A DNA stretch of 6,039 nt from Ignavibacteriaceae bacterium (GTDB taxonomy: Bacteria > Bacteroidota > Ignavibacteria > Ignavibacteriales > Ignavibacteriaceae): contig JACAFA010000173.1 of the NCBI GenBank assembly GCA_013388525.1, forward strand, positions 1 to 6,039, written 5' to 3'. Each line of letters starts with the position of its first letter. The first letter of the stretch is position 1. This document shows, one piece after another, positions 1-5,751 of this stretch. The position numbers were made by a program, and so were the translations under genes. Under the pieces are notes generated by a model. The model did no database searches and was not told the DNA's origin. It was given only the letters and a program-made list of their open reading frames with translations.

Positions 1-137
1 AGTACATCATCGGCGTGAATCATAAAAGGATTATAGCCAGCATTAATTAAAATTTTTTCTCTTTCCTGCCGTGTAGTAAACCGGATTGGTTCAACGGATT
101 TAATCTTGAATGGTTCGATAATTGTTTTCGGTTTCAT
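1..137 (-). CDS. Beta-eliminating lyase (tryptophanase / tyrosine phenol-lyase family), N-terminal fragment
   Basis: Translating the minus strand from an ATG at 137-135 gives 45 residues that run open to the window edge, so only the N-terminus is present (the full family is about 450-470 residues). The segment EPFKIKSVEPIR (residues 8-19), then TTRQERE (21-27), then AGYNPFMIHADDV (33-45) follows the N-terminal pattern I know from TnaA and tyrosine phenol-lyase, which continues into a conserved IDLLTDSGT block just outside the window. These are PLP-dependent cytoplasmic enzymes that split tryptophan to indole, pyruvate and ammonia, or tyrosine to phenol, pyruvate and ammonia. The lysine that binds PLP and the specificity residues lie outside the window, so substrate cannot be assigned and no symbol is given. 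The start is supported by its fit to the family N-terminus and by a promoter-like site 36-68 nt upstream. It is divergent from the YIP1 gene. Confidence 0.85.
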   Translation of the reverse strand, partial: MKPKTIIEPFKIKSVEPIRFTTRQEREKILINAGYNPFMIHADDV

Positions 138-172
138 TTTATTTCTCAAAAGGTTGGTGATTATTTACAGTC

Positions 173-205
173 CAAATTTACTAAATGAAAACAGACTTTG
201 CTCAA
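173..205 (-). promoter_or_regulatory. Candidate Bacteroidota-type promoter for the lyase gene
   Basis: On the minus strand, positions 180-173 read TAAATTTG, a perfect match to the TAnnTTTG -7 element known for the Bacteroidota primary sigma factor. A TTG (205-203) lies 22 nt upstream, slightly beyond the usual spacing of about 19-21 nt. Transcription would start near 166-168, leaving a leader of about 30 nt before the ATG at 137. That leader has only a weak GAG-containing ribosome site, as is common in this phylum. The match and position are seen directly; the activity is inferred. Confidence 0.45.
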
Positions 206-295
206 TTTTCATCTGCTTTGCAATAAAAAATAATTTTCCTGAAAAATTAACTCTTTGGTACCTTCGACCATTTCTAATAACCGATTACCAAAAAT

Positions 296-314
296 TTATT
301 GCCTTTTGCAATAA
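296..314. promoter_or_regulatory. Operator-like palindrome TTATTGC-N5-GCAATAA
   Basis: The two 7-bp arms (296-302 and 308-314) are perfect inverted repeats around the spacer CTTTT. The right half with its flank, TTTGCAATAA (305-314), recurs exactly at 217-226, 88 bp away and just upstream of the candidate -33 element of the divergent lyase gene. A full site plus an extra half-site in a divergent promoter region is a common layout for a dimeric transcription regulator. No regulator gene is in the window, and AT-rich DNA gives short palindromes by chance, so this is a candidate only. A small RNA hairpin is an alternative reading. Confidence 0.35.
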
Positions 315-329
315 GTAAGAATATTTTTC
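299..329 (+). promoter_or_regulatory. Weak candidate promoter for the YIP1-family gene
   Basis: TTG at 299-301 is followed after 20 nt by TATTTTTC (322-329), which matches TAnnTTTG except for its last base. The predicted start would fall about 335, leaving a leader of about 28 nt before the ATG at 363. The TTG lies inside the left arm of the palindrome at 296-314, so a protein bound there could block this promoter. The match is imperfect in AT-rich sequence and is offered with low confidence. Confidence 0.25.
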
Positions 330-352
330 CAATCATAATTTAAACAATTAGT

Positions 353-356
353 GAGG
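353..356 (+). promoter_or_regulatory. Ribosome binding site (GAGG) deciding the YIP1 gene start
   Basis: GAGG lies 6 nt before the ATG at 363, the usual distance for a Shine-Dalgarno core. It overlaps an in-frame GTG at 351 that would add four residues. The overlap argues that GTGAGG serves as ribosome site and that ATG 363 is the true start. It is the clearest Shine-Dalgarno sequence in the window; the other genes have A-rich leaders instead. Confidence 0.55.
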
Positions 357-362
357 CGTAAA

Positions 363-1160
363 ATGGATTCAAACGAAACAATTTCTCCAACTGAAGAAAC
401 CTCGGCAAACGGCGAACTGAGTCACTCCGATAAAATGATTGGAGTGTTTACTGAGCCAGCAAGAATGTTTTCTATCACCTCGAAGTTTGCTCCTAAACAT
501 AAAGACTGGGTTATTCCGGTTTTACTTTTTTTCATCGTCATTTCACTGATAAGAATTTTGGCTATGACAAATGAAGAGGTTTATTTCGAAGCGAAGAAAC
601 AAGGAATAGAACGAATTGAAAAAATGGTAGAAAGCGGAACACTAACCCGTGAACAAGCTGATCAGCAGATTGATTCACTTGACACTTTTATGAAAGGTCC
701 GATGAGCTGGGTATTTACAACTATCCCGACTCTATTATTCGGTTTTATTTTCTTCATAATAATAACCGGCATTTATTATCTCTTCATAAAATTTTTAATG
801 AAAGGCGATGGAACTTTTGTCTCTGCCCTGGTTGCAAACGGATTAACTGCTTATATCGGGATTATACAAATTGTAATTGCAGGAATTTTAACAATGCTGA
901 TGGGCAAAATGATGATGGATACCAGTGTTGCATCATTCATAGGCAGTGATAAGAATACTTTAGCTGGATGGTTTCTATCCAAAATAGATCCGATAAGTAT
1001 CTGGGCGTACATAGTTCTTGCGATTGGATTTGCTAAGATGTTCAAGTCTGAACAAACAGGAAAGTATTATATGCTTGTGTTTGCAGTCTGGTTAATTGGA
1101 ACTTTCATTTGGTTCCAGATAACACAGGCAGTTCCATTCCTGCAGGGATTTAGCCAATAG
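363..1160 (+). CDS. YIP1-family integral membrane protein
   Basis: The 265-residue product has a hydrophilic N-terminus (1-48) and about five hydrophobic helices, near 49-68, 119-145, 161-181, 210-226 and 235-255. A soluble charged segment (about 70-115, rich in E, K, Q) lies between helices 1 and 2. The opening VFTEPARMFSITSKFAPK, a short motif before the first helix, and the DPISIWAYIVLAIGFAKMFK stretch before and in helix 4 (DP at 209-210) resemble bacterial proteins of the YIP1 domain family. Eukaryotic members act in vesicle traffic, but the bacterial function is unknown, so none is assigned; the location is the inner membrane. ATG 363 is preferred over the in-frame GTG 351 because GAGG lies at the right distance. 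The gene stands alone on the plus strand, divergent from the lyase gene and convergent with priA, with a hairpin 19 nt after its stop. Confidence 0.8.
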   Translation: MDSNETISPTEETSANGELSHSDKMIGVFTEPARMFSITSKFAPKHKDWVIPVLLFFIVISLIRILAMTNEEVYFEAKKQGIERIEKMVESGTLTREQADQQIDSLDTFMKGPMSWVFTTIPTLLFGFIFFIIITGIYYLFIKFLMKGDGTFVSALVANGLTAYIGIIQIVIAGILTMLMGKMMMDTSVASFIGSDKNTLAGWFLSKIDPISIWAYIVLAIGFAKMFKSEQTGKYYMLVFAVWLIGTFIWFQITQAVPFLQGFSQ

Positions 1161-1179
1161 GTTTATTTATTAAGTATTT

Positions 1180-1212
1180 AAGTGAGACTCACCTTAGAGG
1201 TGAGTCTCACTT
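1180..1212. terminator. Bidirectional hairpin between convergent YIP1 gene and priA
   Basis: A perfect 14-bp stem (arm AAGTGAGACTCACC at 1180-1193, complement at 1199-1212) closes a 5-nt loop TTAGA. It begins 19 nt after the YIP1 stop and ends 23 nt before the priA stop codon, so it can serve both convergent genes. Neither side has a strong T-run: the plus side continues TTGTTCGCTT, and the minus side is AT-rich without a U-tract. Termination is inferred from stem strength and location. Each arm is also itself a palindrome (GTGAG-A-CTCAC and GTGAG-T-CTCAC). Confidence 0.75.
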
Positions 1213-1235
1213 GTTCGCTTACATTTGATTAATCA

Positions 1236-3701
1236 CTAAATCAAACTCTGCGGATCAACATCATAAATTAACCGCACATCTTTGTATCTCGACTTCCTGT
1301 TGAACTCAACGAATGAATCGAGAATTGCCTTTCGTAATATCTTTCCGCCTGGATCCGTTTGCTTTGATGATTTAATTAATATCTGATATCGATATTGTCC
1401 TTTAAGTCTGGCAATGATAGCAGGAGTTGGTGATGATATCTTTAAATATTTTGCGAATTTCTTCAGTTCAGTGTAAAACGAAGTAATCGCTCCTTTAGCT
1501 TTTTCATTTGATTGGTCTTTAGCTTCAATCAAAGCAATCCTTGTAAACGGAGGGAAGCCCATTTTTTCTCTGTCAAGAATTTCTTTTTCATAAAAACCTT
1601 TATAGTTATTATTCAAGACCATCTGCAGAGCAAAATGTTTTTCGTTCTGAGTCTGAATAATTACTTCACCGGGAGATTTGCTTCTTCCAGCTCTTCCGGA
1701 AACTTGTGTCAGCAATTGAAAAGTTCTTTCATCAGCACGGAAATCCGGAAGCCACAAAGTTGTTTCAGCAGAAATTACTCCGACAAGTGTAACGCGTGAG
1801 AAATCCAATCCCTTAGAAACCATCTGGGTTCCAACTAGCACATCAATCTCTCCGCTTCCAAATGAAGTAAGCAATCTGCTCAACGCTGATTTTTTTGTAA
1901 TTGAATCTGAATCTATCCTGCTCATCTTCACATTCGGGAAATAAAATTCAAGCTCATCTTCCACTCTTTCAGTGCCCGTTCCAAAATATTTTAGTTGAAT
2001 TGAACCGCAATGTGTGCAGGCACCGGGAACGTCCTTCACCAATCCGCAATAATGACATTGAATACTGTTTTTATTAATGTGATAAACCATCGGTACGGAA
2101 CAATTATCACAAAGTTCTACTTCACCGCAATCTGTACAATATATTTGAGTTGAGAAACCCCTCCTGTTTTGCAAAATAATTACACCTTCACTTCGCTTTA
2201 TTCTTTCCTCAATTTTATCGAGAAGAGTTTTAGAGAAAATATTTTCCATCCTCTTCTTTTTTCTTTCCTTATTAACATCCACGAGAGTGATTACAGGAAG
2301 TTTAGCATTGTCAATTCTTTCAGGCAGTTCAAGCAGCGAATACTTTCCTGTTTTTGCGTTGTACATACTTTCAATAGAAGGTGTCGCCGAACCAAGTAAT
2401 ACAGGACAATCAACAATACTTCCCAGCATAATTGCTGAATCGCGCGCATTATACTTTGGAATCATATCTGCTTGCTTGTAACTCGCATCGTGTTCTTCAT
2501 CAATTACTATCAATCCGATATTTTTCAGCGGTGCGAACAAAGCTGATCTCGCTCCGATTACAACACTGGATTTTCCTTTAAAAATTCTTCGCCAGGAATC
2601 ATATCGTTCACCGGAAGACATCCGGCTGTGAATTACAGTGACATCATCTCCAAAAATATTAAAGAATCTTGATGTGATTTGTGGAGTGAGAGAAATTTCA
2701 GGAACAAGTATCAAAACAGTTTTTTTTCGCTCGATCGCTTTTTTAGCAAGCTCGATATAAACCTGAGTCTTGCCGCTCCCTGTAACTCCGTGCAACAGAA
2801 ATGTTTTAAAGCTTTCCTCTTCAATAGTTTTGGATACTTCACTGATTACGTCTATTTGCTTTTCTGAAAGAGAAAAATTTGTTTGCTCCTCTTTGTAGTG
2901 TTCAACAAATTTTCTGTCAACTTCCTGCTCATAAATTTTTACAATTCCTTTAGCGGCAAGTGAATCAAGTGAAGATTTTGAAGAAGATGTTTTATGCAGC
3001 AATTCTGATACAGGAAGTCCTTTCCCTTTTGCGTTAACCAGTTCTAAAAGCAATTTAACTTGCTTTGGTGATCGTCTTTCTATTTCAGGAAAGATTGAAT
3101 ATACTTCACCGACTTTCTTTTCAAGTTTAACGTAACTAACAGTTTTTGCTTTAACCTTTGCAGGCTGAAGCATATCAAGCAAAGTAACAACACCATGTTC
3201 CTGCAAAGTTCTGAGAACTGAATAAATATTTTTTTTCTTCACCAGTTTTTGAAGCTGCTGAAGACTGATTTCTTTCTTTTCAGAAAGCACTTTAAGAATT
3301 TGTGCACGTGTTGATGATTTATTTTTCTCTTTTGTAAAAAGATGAGCGCAGGCATTCTGATCGGGTATTACTTTTCTTTTCGACTCAACTTCAGAACCAT
3401 AAGGAACGGCAAGCTTTAGCGCTTCACCAAAAGAGCAGAGATAATAATCAGCAAGCCATTCATAAAACCTGAAACCATCTTTATCAACAATTGGCTGCTC
3501 ATCAATTATATCCGTGATAGGTTTTATTGTTTCTTTGAGAGAGGCTGTTTTAAGTTTGCTGATTATAAAACCGGTGAGTGTTCTTTTACCGAAAGGAGCA
3601 ATGGCTCTTACACCAACCTTTGCCTGTTTCTCAAGTTCTTTGGGAACAAGATAAGTGAATGCCTTTCTGAATGGTAACGGAAATACAATTTCTACAAACA
3701 T
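1236..3701 (-). CDS. priA: Primosomal protein N' / replication restart DNA helicase PriA
   Basis: The 821-residue product is a superfamily 2, 3'-to-5' DNA helicase that recognises stalled or repaired forks and starts reloading of the replicative helicase in the cytoplasm. The N-terminal 3'-end-binding domain opens with VFPLPFRKAFTYLVP (6-20). The helicase core has Walker A GVTGSGKT (305-312), Walker B DEEH (401-404), motif III GSAT (437-440), motif V GTQMVSKGLDF (624-634) and motif VI QVSGRAGR (666-673). All eight zinc cysteines of the inserted binding region are present: C522, C525, C531, C534, C549, C552, C562, C565. The C-terminus ends YDVDPQSLI, as is typical. E. coli PriA is 732 residues; the extra length lies mainly before the helicase core (about 110-275), a lysine-rich region probably holding the winged helix. 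The start matches the family N-terminus and has an A-rich leader. No broken motif is seen. It is convergent with the YIP1 gene. Confidence 0.98.
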   Translation of the reverse strand: MFVEIVFPLPFRKAFTYLVPKELEKQAKVGVRAIAPFGKRTLTGFIISKLKTASLKETIKPITDIIDEQPIVDKDGFRFYEWLADYYLCSFGEALKLAVPYGSEVESKRKVIPDQNACAHLFTKEKNKSSTRAQILKVLSEKKEISLQQLQKLVKKKNIYSVLRTLQEHGVVTLLDMLQPAKVKAKTVSYVKLEKKVGEVYSIFPEIERRSPKQVKLLLELVNAKGKGLPVSELLHKTSSSKSSLDSLAAKGIVKIYEQEVDRKFVEHYKEEQTNFSLSEKQIDVISEVSKTIEEESFKTFLLHGVTGSGKTQVYIELAKKAIERKKTVLILVPEISLTPQITSRFFNIFGDDVTVIHSRMSSGERYDSWRRIFKGKSSVVIGARSALFAPLKNIGLIVIDEEHDASYKQADMIPKYNARDSAIMLGSIVDCPVLLGSATPSIESMYNAKTGKYSLLELPERIDNAKLPVITLVDVNKERKKKRMENIFSKTLLDKIEERIKRSEGVIILQNRRGFSTQIYCTDCGEVELCDNCSVPMVYHINKNSIQCHYCGLVKDVPGACTHCGSIQLKYFGTGTERVEDELEFYFPNVKMSRIDSDSITKKSALSRLLTSFGSGEIDVLVGTQMVSKGLDFSRVTLVGVISAETTLWLPDFRADERTFQLLTQVSGRAGRSKSPGEVIIQTQNEKHFALQMVLNNNYKGFYEKEILDREKMGFPPFTRIALIEAKDQSNEKAKGAITSFYTELKKFAKYLKISSPTPAIIARLKGQYRYQILIKSSKQTDPGGKILRKAILDSFVEFNRKSRYKDVRLIYDVDPQSLI

Positions 3702-3705
3702 TTTT

Positions 3706-3886
3706 TTAGTTCTTAGTTTTAGGTTGGTAGTTTTAGTTCTTTAGTTACTGGTCATTGTTATCTAGTTTATTCATTTACAAAATATATTTAGTCAATTTTA
3801 GATGAAATAATGATCTTACTAAAAACAAATTGACTACAACTGAAAACTAATAAACCAAGACTAAAAACAAACAAACTATGAACTAA
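3706..3886. repeat. Low-complexity TTAGTT-rich region with nested inverted repeats
   Basis: This fills the gap between the lipoprotein stop and the priA start. The outer arms TTAGTTCTTAGTTTT (3706-3720) and the complement of 3872-3886 match at 13 of 15 positions. The similarity continues inward with TTTTAGGTTGG (3717-3727) against the complement of 3855-3866, allowing one gap. A perfect 10-bp inner pair, TAGTCAATTT (3789-3798) and AAATTGACTA (3827-3836), sits inside. TAGTT units recur through the left side. I see no ORF of interest. It may be a repeat family of this genome, a folded leader of priA, or just AT-rich low-complexity sequence; without other copies this cannot be settled. Confidence 0.4.
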
Positions 3887-3888
3887 TT

Positions 3889-4428
3889 TTACTTTTCTTC
3901 GAGATATTTTGTTAATTCAACCAGACTACCATTTTCCACATCTGCACTGAACATTTTAAATGTAAGTGTCTTCAATGAGTTATCCCACATTATTCTTTTA
4001 TGTCCTTCTGAAACAATTACTTCACCGTTCGTTGAAATAATACTATCTTCTAACGGAATCGTCATAAAATAAAATGGTTCCTGATATATTATACCTTCGA
4101 CCTTTGAAATATCCTTAAAAGAATAAGTTAAAGTTCCGTTTAATTTTCCGTTCGAAATAAAAAGTTTTCTGTCCGAAATAAATTTTCCTTCGTCTTGCAT
4201 TTGCTGAATAAAATCATGACTCTTTAACATAAAATTAAACAGCTGATCTTTGTCTTCCTCAAGCTTTGAAACATTCAAAGCATCAGACCTGATATCATTA
4301 ATCTGCATTGTAACTGTACCCGATTTTTCATCATCAAGATTTACTTCATACGAAACTGTATGAAAGACAAGACAACCCTGCATAAGAGAGATTATTGCAA
4401 ATACTATTAAGGATTTTTTGACTAACAT
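3889..4428 (-). CDS. Putative small lipoprotein of unknown family
   Basis: I do not recognise the family of this 179-residue protein. It begins MLVKKSLIVFAIISLMQGC: a basic start, a hydrophobic core, and a lipobox-like MQGC with Cys19. The box is not canonical (Met rather than Leu at -3, Gln at -2), so lipid attachment is likely but not certain; a plain Sec signal is the alternative. After the signal come alternating polar and hydrophobic stretches such as SGTVTMQINDI (36-46), LNGTLTYSFKDI and IIYQEPFYFMTIPL, which suggest a mostly beta-strand domain, with an acidic, probably helical stretch near 55-80. Only two cysteines or fewer are evident, and no catalytic motif is seen. The start is the only good one; an upstream ATG in the leader is out of frame. 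It lies 108 nt after the S66 carboxypeptidase gene and 187 nt before priA. Location would be the periplasm or an envelope membrane. Confidence 0.7.
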   Translation of the reverse strand: MLVKKSLIVFAIISLMQGCLVFHTVSYEVNLDDEKSGTVTMQINDIRSDALNVSKLEEDKDQLFNFMLKSHDFIQQMQDEGKFISDRKLFISNGKLNGTLTYSFKDISKVEGIIYQEPFYFMTIPLEDSIISTNGEVIVSEGHKRIMWDNSLKTLTFKMFSADVENGSLVELTKYLEEK

Positions 4429-4536
4429 TTTTTCTTTTCATTATTAAATCATTTAAGTTCTATTGTAAAGCTATATCCATCTTTGTTAAAAATAAAGTTG
4501 AATATAAATCATTAGTAAATTATTGAAGTGGAATTT

Positions 4537-5586
4537 TTATAATACACAAGGCTCGAGTAGCTTTAACTGCTTATCATCAGTATTTAACTCAGCTTTTCCT
4601 CCAAAGGGAAGAGTGAATTTATCGGCAACGTGTCCGAACGACAATCCATAAACAACGGGGATGCCGAGATTTCCCAATCTGTCCGTTAATACTTCCATAA
4701 GTGAAAAAGAACCATTGAATGCTGGATTAGCTTTATCCGGCTCGCATAATTTGAAAACGCCAAGTGCAATGCCGCCTGCATTTTCAAACTTCCCTGCATG
4801 GATCATTTGTGTAAGCATTCTGTCTATGCGATATGGTTCTTCAATAAATTCTTCCAGGAAAATTATCTTGCCTGAGAAATCGATATCATACTCGGTTCCA
4901 ATCAAAGAGACTACGATTGATAAATTTCCTCCAACTAATTCTCCCTCTGCTTTTCCTTGTGAAATTATAGTTATTCCATAAGGATTATAATTATTACCAG
5001 TTGCTGAGTTTTCGAGTTCAAGTTCTTGAGTTGGATTCAGCAAAACGTTTCTGAAATTCTTAACACTAAAACTGCTGAAAGTTGAAATAGATACAGGTCC
5101 GTGAAATGTAATCAGATCACTCTTTTTATAAATCGCATACTGAATAGCAGTTACATCACTGAAGCCGATTAATACTTTTGGATTGTTCTGAATTAAATCA
5201 TAATCGAGATATGGAAGAATTCTTGCACAGCCATAACCACCGCGCGCGCACATAATTCCCCGTACATCTTTTCTTTCAAACATTTCGTTCAGGTCAATAG
5301 CACGTTCTTTATCATTCGCAGAGAAGTAACCATTCTTCTGCATAAGTCGGTTGGTGTAAGTAACATTAAATCCAAGGCTGCGAAGATTACTTATCGATTC
5401 TTCCTGCTCTTGCTGTGTTATGTAACTGCCCGGAGTTACGAGAGCTATCGTATCGCCTTCTCTTAGTTTCGGTGGTTTTATCAGTCTTCTGCGCTGATAA
5501 TTATGATTCCCAGCGAGAACAGGTTTGGTTGCTGCTGCTGCAACTGTTGCGGTCGATATTGTTTTAATGAAGTTCCGGCGTTTCAT
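4537..5586 (-). CDS. LD-carboxypeptidase (muramoyltetrapeptide carboxypeptidase, peptidase family S66) with Tat signal
   Basis: The 349-residue product belongs to the S66 serine peptidases, which remove the terminal D-Ala from murein tetrapeptides in peptidoglycan recycling; some relatives act on other substrates such as microcin. The expected catalytic triad is visible: Ser143 in GFSD (141-144), Glu245 in FLEEFIEEPYRIDRM (243-257), and His319 in GLSFGHVADKFTLPFG (314-329). ARGGYGCARILPYLDYD (114-130) is the usual segment before the nucleophile. The N-terminus MKRRNFIKT carries the twin-arginine motif (R3, R4, F6, K8), followed by an Ala-rich core and a likely cleavage after VLA (residue 25), so the enzyme is probably exported folded by Tat. 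E. coli LdcA is cytoplasmic and has no such signal, so the symbol ldcA is not used. The start is fixed by the Tat signal. Its leader contains the palindromic repeat at 5630-5712. Confidence 0.93.
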   Translation of the reverse strand: MKRRNFIKTISTATVAAAATKPVLAGNHNYQRRRLIKPPKLREGDTIALVTPGSYITQQEQEESISNLRSLGFNVTYTNRLMQKNGYFSANDKERAIDLNEMFERKDVRGIMCARGGYGCARILPYLDYDLIQNNPKVLIGFSDVTAIQYAIYKKSDLITFHGPVSISTFSSFSVKNFRNVLLNPTQELELENSATGNNYNPYGITIISQGKAEGELVGGNLSIVVSLIGTEYDIDFSGKIIFLEEFIEEPYRIDRMLTQMIHAGKFENAGGIALGVFKLCEPDKANPAFNGSFSLMEVLTDRLGNLGIPVVYGLSFGHVADKFTLPFGGKAELNTDDKQLKLLEPCVL

Positions 5587-5629
5587 TAATATTTTTTTGT
5601 GGTTGAGTATTTGAATTTAAAGAGAAAAA

Positions 5630-5712
5630 GTCATTCTGGCGAACCGGCATCAGAAGGAGAGTCCAGAATCTATTAGTTTTATTCCTTTCGATTCCGTACA
5701 AGCCGCAATGAC
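5630..5712. repeat. Short palindromic intergenic element (GTCATTCTGG type)
   Basis: This 83-bp segment has terminal inverted repeats: GTCATTCTGGC (5630-5640) and GCCGCAATGAC (5702-5712), which match at 9 of 11 positions when one is complemented. A nested perfect 7-bp pair, ATTCTGG (5633-5639) and CCAGAAT (5663-5669), can form a smaller hairpin. It is richer in G and C than the flanks. The layout, ends of GTCATTC type with internal CCAGAATC, resembles short dispersed repeats common between genes in Bacteroidota, Ignavibacteria and other bacteria. It lies between the stop of the acyl-CoA synthetase and the start of the S66 peptidase, so it could fold in their transcript. No second copy is in the window. 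Confidence 0.55.
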
Positions 5713-5751
5713 GACAACGACATAATGTTTAAAAACAAGTATTCATTGGAT

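Noticed and set aside
106..318. Plus-strand reading frame of 70 residues
   Set aside because: It starts inside the antisense of the lyase gene and covers the divergent promoter region; its composition is Phe/Ile/Leu-rich as expected of random AT-rich DNA, and no family is recognised.
351..362. In-frame GTG at 351 as start of the YIP1-family gene
   Set aside because: GTGAGG at 351-356 is better read as the ribosome binding site for the ATG at 363; the GTG itself has no Shine-Dalgarno sequence in front of it.
851..1045. Minus-strand reading frame of 64 residues
   Set aside because: It lies wholly antisense inside the YIP1-family gene, and its Ile-rich hydrophobic sequence is the mirror of the membrane helices.
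1512..2867. Plus-strand reading frames at 1512-1799, 2169-2399, 2287-2481 and 2679-2867
   Set aside because: All are antisense to the helicase domain of priA, whose protein sequence is strongly conserved; they are shadows with no domain of their own.
3702..3888. Promoter for priA at the TATATTTTG read on the minus strand in the gap
   Set aside because: It has one extra base between TA and TTTG and no TTG at the expected distance, so it does not fit the Bacteroidota consensus well enough to list.
4445..4513. Direct repeat TAAATCATT at 4445-4453 and 4505-4513
   Set aside because: A 9-bp repeat of nearly pure A and T in a short AT-rich gap is expected by chance, and no third copy or palindrome supports it.
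4661..4981. Plus-strand reading frame of 106 residues
   Set aside because: It is antisense to the conserved C-terminal half of the S66 peptidase, and the Pro/Ser-rich product looks like nothing known.
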